A model generated the notes under the pieces. The model saw only the letters and a list, made by a program, of their open reading frames with translations. It searched no databases and was not told the DNA's origin. A DNA stretch of 21,710 bases. Origin: B1SED10-16 sp046498365. Lineage in GTDB: Bacteria; Desulfobacterota; Desulfobacteria; Desulfobacterales; Desulfosalsimonadaceae. Position 1 is the stretch's first letter. Each line of letters begins with the position of its first letter. The position numbers and the translations under genes were made by a program. The DNA lies in contig JAWOAV010000232.1 of the NCBI GenBank assembly GCA_046498365.1, forward strand, positions 1-21,710. The letters are read 5' to 3'. Shown piece after piece: positions 14,470-21,710 of the stretch.

Positions 14470-15711
14470 TTATCTTGCTACTTTTACGAGTGCATCTTGC
14501 TTGTTTCGGTGCATTTTCTCGTTGGCCCGCACGAGGGTCTTGCTCAGGATATCGATGTCCACGGGTTTTTCCAGGTAGGCAAACGCCCCCATCTTCATGC
14601 AGAGGTCACGGTCTTTTGCCGTTCCGTGGCCGGTAAGGACGATGACTTCAATTTCCGGCCGGGTCTCTTTTACCGTTTTTAAGACGTCAATGCCGTTTAT
14701 GCCGGGCATTTGAAGGTCGAGCAGCATGACGTCCGGTTCTTCCTCCGCCACCATTTCAAGCGCGCTTTCCCCGTCATAGGCCACTGCGGACCCGATATCC
14801 CGCATTTCAAGCCGTTCGGACAGTGTCTGGACGAATTCGCGCTCATCATCCACCAGAAGAACCCTGGACGGAATGTTATGGCTGTATTTCCGGTATGCTC
14901 TATCCTGGCCGGCTTCCGGAAGGACGATGACGGCTGCATCGCACATGGGCGAGACGCCTGCGACGATGGTTTTGAGTTCTTCCTCGAGCTGTTCAGGCAT
15001 CATGACCGGACGGTCGATCGTCAAGATAATCTGGTTCCCCTTGCTTTTTACCTGTGCCACATGCCCTTTTTCGGCAAGTGCGGCCTCGATGCGGGCCTCT
15101 TTCATGAAAACCGAGGCCGCCTCCCTGCCGGTTTTCAAAGGGGCAGCCGCATTGACGTTAATGCCTTTTTGGACAACCTCGATAATTTTTTCCGTATCAA
15201 GGGTGTCGACCGGCAGCACCATGTCATAAAGGGAGGGCTCCCAGGGATTCTCAACCCCCTTCAACAGCTTTAGCCAGGCGGCTTTACGGGCATCGTCCCC
15301 GGAAATCTTCTCTGCAGCGGTTTTCGGGTCGATATTGCAGCATCGGCTGCAGTCCCGGACGCGATAGGGCAGGTCGGCGATGAAACAGACCTGAAAGGCA
15401 TGGGGCATTGAAGGGGGGATAAGGTGGCTTGTGTTCCCGTGTAGAATGAAGCGGGTGTTTTGCAGGTATTCAGCCATGGCGAGTTTCAGCCAGGAAAGGG
15501 ATCGTTCAAATTCCCGGGTGAAGGGGTTGAAGACCGTGGTTTTGCCGGATAAACAGCGAAAAAGGCGTTCGGCCGGAATGGAAGAGCGCTCTGATGCCCG
15601 GTAAACGATATCGTTGTCGGATAACAGCGTATATCCGGTTGTCGTTCCAAGCGTTTCGGCCACCGCTTCACCGCGGCAGAAGCTCCCGCTGAAAATTGAT
15701 ACAACCGCCAT
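14470..15711 (-). CDS. Fusion of cytidylate kinase-like domain and C-terminal receiver domain
   Basis: The 413-residue protein has two parts. Residues 1 to about 220 look like the cytidylate-kinase-like family (Cytidylate_kin2): VVSIFSGSFCRGEAVAETLG resembles a P-loop region but lacks the GxxGxGK(S/T) consensus, followed by a DIVYRAS-type segment, so NMP-kinase activity is doubtful. A Cys pair and further cysteines occur in RDCSRCCNID. Residues 283-413 are a complete receiver domain: RVLLVDDEREFV, phospho-acceptor Asp332 in MLLDLQMPGINGID, VLTGHGT, YLEKPVD. The receiver is closely related to the two single-domain receivers of the cluster. It may be the effector of the system. The start ATG 15711 has AGGA about 11 bp upstream. 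First gene of the cluster. Confidence 0.82.
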   Translation of the reverse strand: MAVVSIFSGSFCRGEAVAETLGTTTGYTLLSDNDIVYRASERSSIPAERLFRCLSGKTTVFNPFTREFERSLSWLKLAMAEYLQNTRFILHGNTSHLIPPSMPHAFQVCFIADLPYRVRDCSRCCNIDPKTAAEKISGDDARKAAWLKLLKGVENPWEPSLYDMVLPVDTLDTEKIIEVVQKGINVNAAAPLKTGREAASVFMKEARIEAALAEKGHVAQVKSKGNQIILTIDRPVMMPEQLEEELKTIVAGVSPMCDAAVIVLPEAGQDRAYRKYSHNIPSRVLLVDDEREFVQTLSERLEMRDIGSAVAYDGESALEMVAEEEPDVMLLDLQMPGINGIDVLKTVKETRPEIEVIVLTGHGTAKDRDLCMKMGAFAYLEKPVDIDILSKTLVRANEKMHRNKQDALVKVAR

Positions 15712-15732
15712 TTTATGATCTTTCCTGTGTTT

Positions 15733-15915
15733 TCAAGACAAGCGGCCTGAAAACGCCCGCTTTTCGAATTTTCCCACCTTGCTGACACCCGGTAGCCATA
15801 TCCAAAACCGGCTCCTGCAGATCGGCGGCGTGGCATACGGTTTTGTTGACAGTAGCACCGGGGTATACCGGAATTCAAGCAAAATGATACCTGTCGCGCC
15901 TCGCTGCAGGACCAT
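15733..15915 (-). CDS. Possible small protein or leader peptide, 60 residues
   Basis: A frame from ATG 15915 with GGGAGG 8 bp upstream, ending 21 bp before the cytidylate-kinase-like/receiver gene. The predicted peptide (MVLQRGATGIILLEFRYTPV at the start) has no recognisable domain. The Shine-Dalgarno-like GGGAGG is part of a GGAGGATCCTCC palindrome that may exist for another reason. Weak call; the rest of 15712-16039 is non-coding. Confidence 0.22.
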   Translation of the reverse strand: MVLQRGATGIILLEFRYTPVLLSTKPYATPPICRSRFWIWLPGVSKVGKFEKRAFSGRLS

Positions 15916-15942
15916 CGGAGGATCCTCCCTTTGTCATTTTTC

Positions 15943-15951
15943 TGATATAAT
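15943..15951 (+). promoter_or_regulatory. Extended -10 promoter of the cupin gene
   Basis: TGATATAAT is a perfect extended -10 (TGN-TATAAT) with a poor -35. Predicted start near 15958, about 80 bp before the cupin ATG. A TTTATCC/GGATAAA inverted repeat (15968-15990) follows in the leader. Confidence 0.5.
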
Positions 15952-15964
15952 TGATCCAAGTCAA
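15951..15964. promoter_or_regulatory. FNR/CRP-type box between the cupin and signalling cluster
   Basis: TTGATCCAAGTCAA differs in one base from the FNR consensus TTGAT-N4-ATCAA. It overlaps the predicted transcription start of the cupin gene, where a bound regulator would repress. It could instead act on the divergent signalling cluster, for which I found no clear promoter. Confidence 0.35.
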
Positions 15965-16039
15965 GGCTTTATCCTCTTTTCCGGGATAAAAAGGAATAAA
16001 AGATAAATCCGCCAATACAAAAAAAAGGAGGCGTTTTCA

Positions 16040-16360
16040 ATGTTGAAAAAAATCGAGGTGTTCAAGGAGAACGATTTTTCGGAAAAGCAGTTCAAAAAGC
16101 TGCTGGTGCACGATTCAGCGTATTTCAAGGTCATTAATTTCAATTTCAGGGGGGGGCAGGAGCTCCCCGTACACTCCCACGACATCGAGGGGCAGCTTTC
16201 CATCACGGTGCTCGAGGGGACGGGTGCGTTCCTGGGCGCGGGAAATGCGTCAATGCCGGCCGGCCCCGGCGACGTGCTGATATCGGATATCAGCGAACCG
16301 CACGGCATCCGCGCCAAAACCGATATGCGGGTGCTTGTGACCATTGCCCCGCCCATATGA
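16040..16360 (+). CDS. Small single-domain cupin protein
   Basis: A 106-residue beta-barrel cupin. Motif 1 is visible as PVHSHDIEGQLSITVLEGTG, with His45, His47 and a glutamate as likely metal ligands, and motif 2 as PGDVLISDISEPHGI with His88. It could be a metal-dependent enzyme, a sugar or acid binding protein, or a sensor; the fold alone does not tell. AAGGAGG lies 8 bp before the ATG. It is a single-gene unit, transcribed away from the signalling cluster, with its own extended -10 promoter and an FNR-like box. Family assignment is secure, function unknown. Confidence 0.85.
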   Translation: MLKKIEVFKENDFSEKQFKKLLVHDSAYFKVINFNFRGGQELPVHSHDIEGQLSITVLEGTGAFLGAGNASMPAGPGDVLISDISEPHGIRAKTDMRVLVTIAPPI

Positions 16361-16377
16361 TCTCGGCAATATGAAGA

Positions 16378-16409
16378 ATTTACACCGGCAGAATACTGCC
16401 GGTGTAAAT
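16378..16409. terminator. Hairpin shared by the convergent cupin and birA genes
   Basis: A perfect 14-bp stem (ATTTACACCGGCAG with CTGCCGGTGTAAAT) and loop AATA, 18 bp after the cupin stop. It includes the last codons and TAA stop of the biotin ligase gene on the minus strand. A/T pairs at the base stand in for a T-run; probably a bidirectional terminator. Confidence 0.6.
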
Positions 16410-17354
16410 GACCTCTGTTTTACCCCGGCGCCGGATGACCAGTCCTCCGTCCGGCGCCAGCCCCTCTATTACGGCCGGAAACGATTCTTCCGGACTTTTT
16501 CGGACGGTCACATCCCGTCCGATCCATGCCAGCCGCTGTGTAAGGTCTTCGACGAAGGCCTTCGGGGTCGTTTGCTGCAGCAACCGGAACAGGCGCTGCC
16601 TGCCGGATGCGGCAATACGGGTCCATAGTGCCAGGGGGGTGGTTTCCACGTTCAGGGCCGTTAGATGCGAAGCCGATATCGAGAAGGGATCCGCCAGTTG
16701 TTCTCCGGACGGGGCCCCGGCAAGGTTGAGCCCGATGCCGACGATGATCCGGCTGTTTCGCTGCTCCGTAAGAATGCCGCATATTTTACGATCATGAATT
16801 AACAGATCGTTGGGCCATTTGATCCGGGGGGAAACGCCGAAGTCTTCAAGGGCGGCGGCCACCAGTTCGCCGGCCAGCAGGGAGGCCACAAATGACCATC
16901 CCGGGGACGCGCCTTTGATATCGGCCAGGTCGGGCCAGTACCAGGACGCGTATAGGTTTCCCGGAAATGACAGCCATTTCCGCCGGTGCTGCCCCCTGCC
17001 TGCGGCCTGTTCAACGGCCAGGACCGAATCCCAGGGTTCCAGGCCCATGGTCTCGATCAGATGCCGCAGAATATCCATGGTGGATGAGCTTCTGCCGCAA
17101 ACCAGGATGCGGGTTTCTGCAATATCGTTCCGGGGGCGCCATACCGGCCCGCCGGAGGGTTTTTCCCCGTCACGTGCCGCGGATTTTGTCCACGGCCCGA
17201 AACGTTCGACATCCGCCTGCCACAACGGGTGCGCCGTTGAAAGGGTTTCCGGGGAAAGCGCGTCAAACAGTCCGTGCCTTGTAAATCCAATGAGATATAA
17301 ACCATGGTCCATTTCGTCAGTCACCTGTGTACTGTGTCGATGCCCTCCCGTCAT
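16380..17354 (-). CDS. birA: Biotin-protein ligase without DNA-binding domain
   Basis: Attaches biotin to a lysine of carboxylase carrier proteins via biotinyl-AMP. Catalytic signatures: CGRSSSTMDILRHL (about 87-100), AVEQAAGRGQHRRKW (113-127, biotinyl-AMP loop), NLYASWYWP, IKWPNDLLIHDRKICGILTE (178-197, Lys179 equivalent to the E. coli KWPND lysine) and RIIVGIGLNL. The roughly 85 residues before the catalytic domain show no helix-turn-helix; they hold HGLYLIGFTRHGLFDAL and no recognised domain, so this is not an E. coli-type biotin repressor. ATG 17354 overlaps the preceding GTPase stop as ATGA; a later ATG (about residue 15) is possible. Last gene of a three-gene operon; the carboxylase it serves is not in the window. 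Confidence 0.92.
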   Translation of the reverse strand: MTGGHRHSTQVTDEMDHGLYLIGFTRHGLFDALSPETLSTAHPLWQADVERFGPWTKSAARDGEKPSGGPVWRPRNDIAETRILVCGRSSSTMDILRHLIETMGLEPWDSVLAVEQAAGRGQHRRKWLSFPGNLYASWYWPDLADIKGASPGWSFVASLLAGELVAAALEDFGVSPRIKWPNDLLIHDRKICGILTEQRNSRIIVGIGLNLAGAPSGEQLADPFSISASHLTALNVETTPLALWTRIAASGRQRLFRLLQQTTPKAFVEDLTQRLAWIGRDVTVRKSPEESFPAVIEGLAPDGGLVIRRRGKTEVIYTGSILPV

Positions 17355-18829
17355 ACGGGTGCGCCTCGGCCGTCACGGGCAGGCGCCACTTGGCCGGAAA
17401 GGCTTCCCGGAGAGTCGGCGCTGCCGGAAATATCGGTCAAAACGGCAACGAGCATTTTCCGAAAGGATAGGGAAGCCGTGCCGGTTCCCCTTCCATCCTT
17501 TTTTTTGAGCGCTTTGAAGAATTCGCGGGATATTTTGCGGTTTTCCGCGGGCCATGCGCCGCTCAGGTGCGGGGTGATGTCTGCCTTTTCAAAAGCGCCC
17601 GCATCGGGCGCATCCCTGCGGCTGTGCGTCCAGTGGGTCACGTGGTAAAAATAGACAAGGCACCGGTCCGTCAGGACATACAAAAGCGCGTCGTTTTCCA
17701 CGGGACCGACTTCGATTTTTACCCCGCCGAGCCGCAGCCCTTTTATTCTGGCGCCTGCAACTTTTTTCATACCCGCACCCGCCGACCCCGCGCCAAAGGC
17801 TGACCCTGCGGCCGTGAAAATGCCGAAGGTGAGACCCCCCAGGGCCAGATCCACCTGGGCGCCGATGCCCGCACCGATACCGGCCCCGGCGATAGCCATC
17901 TGACGCCGGGAAAGGCCCAGCACCTGCCAGGTTTTTTTGCCGAACAGGTCGTGGTGTAGGATCGACTGGGTAGGGAGTTCATAGGAAAAGCGGTTGTGCT
18001 TGAACTGTTTTTTGATCTTCTGGTGGGCCTGCTTTTCAAATTTCGCGATTTGGTCCTGGTAGGATCTTGTGAGCGCTTCGCGGGCCGCCTCAATATGCGC
18101 CGCGTCTTTGCAGAGGGTTTCCATTGTATGCCCGGTCACCGTTTGTAGCAGTTGTTCAATAATTCCAGCGGTTTCTCCGATGCGCTGATGCCAGTCGGCC
18201 CTGAACGCCGCAATCGTGTCCTCCAGGGCCGGCTGCCCCTCCGGGTCGATATGCTTGATGCTTTCGAGAAGCGCAATCCGCTGGGCAAAACCGGCCCGCT
18301 GGGCGTCAAACATCCGGACGGTGTTGAAGTGCTTCCTGGCTTCCTGTTTCCACACCGCGATGTTGTCCGTGGTTTCCCTGTCCTTGGTATTGATGACGAT
18401 CATCCGGGGAAGGCCTGTTTTTCTCAGGATTTCCATTTCAATGGCATCGATCTGCCGGAACGGACGGGAGCCGTCGGCCACGAAAATAATTCCCGCACCG
18501 GCCGCAAGCGGGGCAAGCAGCTCGCATTCGTCGGAGAAATCGTCGTCCCCCCGGTGGGTCCGGATAAATTCGGAAATCATCCGCTCGTCCGGTCCGGTGT
18601 ATGCATCGAGCCACTCCAGGGTCCGGCGGGGGTTCTGAAAGCCCGGGGTGTCTATGAAACGAAGGACGGTTGCCCCGTCTATGACGACCGGGTACTCCCG
18701 GCACTCCCGCGTTTCCCCTGGTGTAGGGCTTATTTTGACCTGATCGTCCTCGGCCAGTGTGGACACGACCGAGGACTTCCCCTCGTTCGGATGACCGAGA
18801 ACAGCGAAGGACGGCGTTTTTATGTTCAC
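17351..18829 (-). CDS. P-loop GTPase with DUF3482-like C-terminal region
   Basis: The 492-residue protein begins with an Era/TrmE-type G domain: G1 GHPNEGKSS (12-20), G2 threonine in SPTPGETRE, G3 DTPG (60-63) and a variant G4 NTKD (147-150, usually NKxD). A helical region follows (about 200-290), then a glycine/alanine-rich hydrophobic stretch with AGAGIGAGIGAQ and GSAFGAGSAGAGM (about 325-375) that could contact or insert into membranes. The combination fits the GTPase/DUF3482 family, known as a partner of DUF2868 membrane proteins. The start is GTG 18829, overlapping the stop of the upstream DUF2868 gene as GTGA; the end overlaps birA. The role is not established; a membrane-associated regulatory GTPase is the reasonable inference. 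Confidence 0.85.
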   Translation of the reverse strand: MNIKTPSFAVLGHPNEGKSSVVSTLAEDDQVKISPTPGETRECREYPVVIDGATVLRFIDTPGFQNPRRTLEWLDAYTGPDERMISEFIRTHRGDDDFSDECELLAPLAAGAGIIFVADGSRPFRQIDAIEMEILRKTGLPRMIVINTKDRETTDNIAVWKQEARKHFNTVRMFDAQRAGFAQRIALLESIKHIDPEGQPALEDTIAAFRADWHQRIGETAGIIEQLLQTVTGHTMETLCKDAAHIEAAREALTRSYQDQIAKFEKQAHQKIKKQFKHNRFSYELPTQSILHHDLFGKKTWQVLGLSRRQMAIAGAGIGAGIGAQVDLALGGLTFGIFTAAGSAFGAGSAGAGMKKVAGARIKGLRLGGVKIEVGPVENDALLYVLTDRCLVYFYHVTHWTHSRRDAPDAGAFEKADITPHLSGAWPAENRKISREFFKALKKKDGRGTGTASLSFRKMLVAVLTDISGSADSPGSLSGQVAPARDGRGAPV

Positions 18830-20430
18830 TTGTGGTTATCTCCTCCCAGCGATATGATCCGCACATAGGGATCCTTGAGACGATGTACGGCCTGCTCCCA
18901 GATATTTTGGTCCGGGGCTGAAGGCGGAGTGAAAAAGTTTTCCTGTAAGGGTTTGCCGGTAAGGGCGATAATCATGCCCGCGGTTCCGCCGGCTGCGGTG
19001 CGAAGGCTGTTGATCCAGGACATGGTCTCTTTTATGGGCGGCTGCCAGGCCTCCTGTACGATCACGATCCGGAGGATAGTATTTTCATTTTGTTTTTCGG
19101 AAAGGGTCTGCCGCAGCGCATCGCTGTCGGCCCTTGGGTCCATTTTTGAAAAAATAAGAGCTGCCGGACGTATGCCGATCGAATCGATCAGGGCCTTGTC
19201 GAGCCCGCCCCGTGCGGACGGGTTGATAATTTCTTCCGGCACCAGGACCACTGCGGGCGGCGTGTCCGGGGGGTGCGTCGCGGTGTCCATGCCGCCGGCA
19301 AGGGTTCGGGCCACTTTTTCTTCCGCGCCCTTTGGCCGATAGGGCTCGCTGGACGTGGTCAGTCGGGGGGATTGCATCCGCATTACCAGCCGGTCACATG
19401 CTGCGTGGGTGAATGTAAGGGAAGAAAGCGCCCTGCGTTTCATCACGGCTCCTGCGCCGGCAATCAGCAGGCGGGGCAGAAGGCCGTAAACCGAAACGCA
19501 AAGGAGTATAAACGGCCACCAGGCAACCAGGTCTCCCGTGGCAAGATGGAATATGCCCTCCTTTAAAATCATCTGGGAGCCGGCGATCTGGGCAAGCGTG
19601 GGATGGGATACGGGCGGGTCAAACAGCCACGACCACGGCAATGCGGCGATCTCCACCAGCCGCAGCACGGTTTCCGGCGCGAGCTGCAGGGTGGTCTGCC
19701 AGCCAAAGGCAAGGTCGGTAATGGCAATCTTTACCAACAGGGCGCCTAGTATCCCCGTGTTGAACAGAATACCCGCTATTTGCCCGGTCAGAAATACCGG
19801 CCAGAAAAAAACAGGCGCATAGAGCCGCCGGGTTTTTTCCATCAGCGCGTACGCCCCGCTTATCCGGTTCGCCGTGTCGGCATTCATCCGCTTTTTGGCA
19901 AAGCGGGCGATTTTTTGCATCAAGGCGTAAATCACGGCGCCAAATACCGGATAAAACCCTTTGAGCGATTCTATGATTCCCATTTTGCCGAGCGCGACCG
20001 ATCCCAGCAGGAAAAGCAAAAGGAGCACCTGCGGCACCACGAGCACCCAGATGCAGGTGAACACATTGACGGCCTCCCTGCCCGTGTAGGACAAAAGGCT
20101 CCATGCCAGGCCCGCCCCGAAAATACATGCGGCAGCGCCGATCAGGAGCTTTACGATCCGCATGGTATCTGAAAAAACGTTCCCGGGCAAAAGGGGTCCG
20201 TCCGCGTGGCAGGCCCTTTCCTGCGCCCGCCGTTGTTCCAGCCAGAAGCGTAAAAGGCGCCGCCGCTGCGATATTGAATCCCCGGCCGGCATGTCCTCTG
20301 TATACGACAAATACACGTTCCGGTCGAAATCCGCCCCCCGGGATGCTTCTCCGTCCTCCGTTCCGGCGTATTCCTGTCCGAGGAAATATTCCAGGTCAAT
20401 GAGATCCCTGATTTTCCAGTTATCGGTCAA
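18826..20430 (-). CDS. DUF2868-like multi-pass membrane protein
   Basis: About 534 residues. A charged cytoplasmic N-terminus (WKIRDLIDLEYFLGQEY, then a basic RRRLLRFWLEQRRAQER) precedes membrane segments at about 91-113, 121-148, 204-243 (two helices) and 302-330. A soluble C-terminal domain of about 190 residues contains PPAVVLVPEEI, ALIFSKMDPRAD and GMIIALTGKPL, which looks nucleotide-domain-like but has no clear P-loop. The order DUF2868 then DUF3482 GTPase is a known pair in Proteobacteria. The frame is open from TTG 20460, but that is about 5 nt from the predicted transcription start; TTG 20430, with AAGGA about 11 nt upstream, is preferred. Its stop overlaps the GTPase start by 4 nt, so tight coupling and complex formation are likely. 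Function unknown. Confidence 0.8.
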   Translation of the reverse strand: MTDNWKIRDLIDLEYFLGQEYAGTEDGEASRGADFDRNVYLSYTEDMPAGDSISQRRRLLRFWLEQRRAQERACHADGPLLPGNVFSDTMRIVKLLIGAAACIFGAGLAWSLLSYTGREAVNVFTCIWVLVVPQVLLLLFLLGSVALGKMGIIESLKGFYPVFGAVIYALMQKIARFAKKRMNADTANRISGAYALMEKTRRLYAPVFFWPVFLTGQIAGILFNTGILGALLVKIAITDLAFGWQTTLQLAPETVLRLVEIAALPWSWLFDPPVSHPTLAQIAGSQMILKEGIFHLATGDLVAWWPFILLCVSVYGLLPRLLIAGAGAVMKRRALSSLTFTHAACDRLVMRMQSPRLTTSSEPYRPKGAEEKVARTLAGGMDTATHPPDTPPAVVLVPEEIINPSARGGLDKALIDSIGIRPAALIFSKMDPRADSDALRQTLSEKQNENTILRIVIVQEAWQPPIKETMSWINSLRTAAGGTAGMIIALTGKPLQENFFTPPSAPDQNIWEQAVHRLKDPYVRIISLGGDNHK

Positions 20431-20471
20431 ATCAATTATTTTCCTTCTTGAACAAAACAAAAATCCGTCTT

Positions 20472-20500
20472 ATTATACAGGTGATTTGTGTTTTCGGCAG
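20472..20500 (-). promoter_or_regulatory. Promoter of the DUF2868-GTPase-birA operon
   Basis: On the minus strand a perfect -10 TATAAT (20472-20477) preceded by TG; the -35 at 17 bp (CTGCCG) matches TTGACA at only three positions. Start would be near 20465. The remaining gap up to 20632 contains the divergent upstream region of the PHP gene and no other recognised feature. Confidence 0.45.
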
Positions 20501-20632
20501 CCGCGCCCGGTTTTTTGCAAAATCAGGCAATTTGTAAAAAATACCGGGCAGGCGCAACGGCCGGTGGAAAGCGGAAAATCGACAGCGATTTTTATTGCGC
20601 CTTTCAACAGCCGCACGTTGGATGTATGCAAC

Positions 20633-21694
20633 ATGCGGTCTTCAATGTATAGCAAAAACGGATATAATTCAAAAGTCATGTTTTCACAAACCGCGCAAAG
20701 CGACAATACCTGTATTTCGGACATCGAAGACAACCACCGCGTCATTTTCGGAAAGCCCGCTCTTCCGGCGCTTACCCGTTCCTATACCGTTGTGGATCTT
20801 CATTTTCATTCCCGGTACTCCGACGGGTTCAACTCCATTGAGGCCATTGCCCGAAGGGCCCGGAAACTTGGCATCGGTATCGCCGTCACCGATCATAACG
20901 CCATTGGCGGGGCCGTGGAAATGGCGCGCCACAAGGACATCCTTTCCATTCCCGGCATCGAGATCACCGCAAGGGAAGGGGCCCATATCCTGGCCTATTT
21001 TTATACGATAGACGACCTGATCGATTTTTTTGAGACCGACGTGGCGCCGTGGCTGGGGAAAAACGTCATGACGTCATGCGCAATGAGCATGGAATCGATT
21101 ATTTCGTGCGTTCGAAAATACAACGGGCTCGTCGTGTTTCCCCATCCCTACTGCGCCGTGTATACCGGCGTGTGCAACCCGATTTTCAGCAAGTCCCGGC
21201 AGGAGTCGCTCCTGGCCATGGCGGACGGCGTGGAGGTGATCAACGCGGCCAACGTCCATCGCTGGAACCTGAAATCCACGGTGCTCGGTTTCAACATGAA
21301 TACCGGGCTGACCGCCGGTTCCGACGGCCATAATCTTTTCCAGATGGGGGCCGCTGTCACCTATGCCGCCTGCGAAAGCAATCCCACGGCCTTTTTGGAC
21401 GCTGTAAGGGAAAAAATGACATGGACCATGGGCAAGGAAGTGGGATTGCTTCGGAAAGTGACCTCCAGCAGTATGAAACTCCGGACCAACATGAATAACA
21501 CCCCGGATCTTTTTGGAAAGAATATGCGCTACGGCCGTGCGCTGGTCAATTCCGGCTCCCGGAAGGTGCGCGACCGCGTTCATGAAAAAATGGAGCGGCA
21601 CAGAACCTTGAAAAACCAGCGGAAGCGCAATCAGGAATTTGCCCCTTCACGGGACGCTGCTTTTTCAGGGGGGGATCCGCGCATGAAAAAGTAA
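20633..21694 (+). CDS. PHP-domain metal-dependent phosphoesterase
   Basis: A 353-residue protein with a complete polymerase-and-histidinol-phosphatase (PHP) domain: VVDLHFHSRYSDG (His57, His59, Asp64), IAVTDHN (Asp87, His88), IPGIEITAREG (Glu110), VVFPHPY (His171) and TAGSDGHN (Asp231, His233). These residues form the usual multinuclear metal site, so phosphoesterase activity is likely; the substrate is unknown. The C-terminal 110 residues are basic and of no recognised family (RTLKNQRKRNQEF near the end). The frame stays open far upstream, antisense to the DUF2868 gene, and that part is not believed. ATG 20633 (weak GGA upstream) is taken; ATG 20645 or 20678 are alternatives since none has a good ribosome binding site. 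A TATAAT at about 20662 argues for 20678 if it is a promoter. It stands alone, divergent from the GTPase operon. Confidence 0.85.
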   Translation: MRSSMYSKNGYNSKVMFSQTAQSDNTCISDIEDNHRVIFGKPALPALTRSYTVVDLHFHSRYSDGFNSIEAIARRARKLGIGIAVTDHNAIGGAVEMARHKDILSIPGIEITAREGAHILAYFYTIDDLIDFFETDVAPWLGKNVMTSCAMSMESIISCVRKYNGLVVFPHPYCAVYTGVCNPIFSKSRQESLLAMADGVEVINAANVHRWNLKSTVLGFNMNTGLTAGSDGHNLFQMGAAVTYAACESNPTAFLDAVREKMTWTMGKEVGLLRKVTSSSMKLRTNMNNTPDLFGKNMRYGRALVNSGSRKVRDRVHEKMERHRTLKNQRKRNQEFAPSRDAAFSGGDPRMKK

Positions 21695-21710
21695 CCCAAG
21701 CCGATGGTTC

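Noticed and set aside
18152..18868. 238-residue plus-strand ORF
   Set aside because: Antisense to the GTPase domain, which carries recognisable G motifs.
20162..20632. Upstream extension of the PHP-protein frame to 510 residues
   Set aside because: It is antisense to the DUF2868 gene and crosses its promoter; PHP motifs begin only after about 20790.
1..21710. CRISPR array, complete insertion sequence, prophage or defence system
   Set aside because: No regularly spaced direct repeats, transposase, integrase, phage structural or recognised defence genes were found on either strand; the only mobile signal is the MITE-like pair.

Overview
The gene content suggests an anaerobic, fatty-acid-oxidising bacterium of the Desulfobacterota (a Desulfobacterales-like sulfate reducer). 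The main reasons are a long-form acyl-CoA dehydrogenase, an etfB-etfA pair preceded by a membrane-bound FeS/CCG-domain electron-transfer-flavoprotein:quinone oxidoreductase, a FadR-like TetR regulator, and an abundance of stand-alone receiver-domain proteins. The taxonomy is inference; no rRNA or marker-gene comparison was possible.

Layout. Positions 1-2237 hold a minus-strand unit: guaA (GMP synthase) followed by a membrane/coiled-coil protein cut by the window edge. guaA is preceded by a good sigma70 promoter and a leader of about 270 nt with strong RNA-structure potential. Positions 2238-3625 carry, on the plus strand, a TrpF-like barrel protein that lacks the TrpF catalytic cysteine, then efp (elongation factor P). 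Positions 3735-10755 form a beta-oxidation electron-transfer block. It contains a FadR-like TetR regulator, an acyl-CoA dehydrogenase and, convergently, the operon FeS oxidoreductase - etfB - etfA. The regulator gene and the oxidoreductase operon each have an 18-bp TGAATGA-N4-TCAYTCA operator placed just downstream of the -10 of a TTGACA promoter, so one regulator probably controls both.

Positions 10978-15711 (minus strand) are a signalling cluster: a receiver protein with an N-terminal cytidylate-kinase-like region, a membrane dCache-type histidine kinase, a single-domain receiver, a kinase-like protein with an intact H-box but a degenerate ATPase domain, and another single-domain receiver. 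No DNA-binding output domain is present. The set looks like a multi-step phosphorelay. Positions 16040-16360 encode a small cupin. Positions 16380-20430 (minus) are a three-gene operon with 4-nt start/stop overlaps: a DUF2868-like membrane protein, a DUF3482-like GTPase and a biotin-protein ligase. A PHP-domain metal-dependent phosphoesterase lies at the right end.

The least expected items are a pair of about 146-bp near-palindromic MITE-like elements (4420-4565 and 11435-11581), the cytidylate-kinase-like/receiver fusion, the putative phosphorelay without an output domain, and the structured guaA leader. No rRNA, tRNA, CRISPR array or complete insertion sequence was seen.
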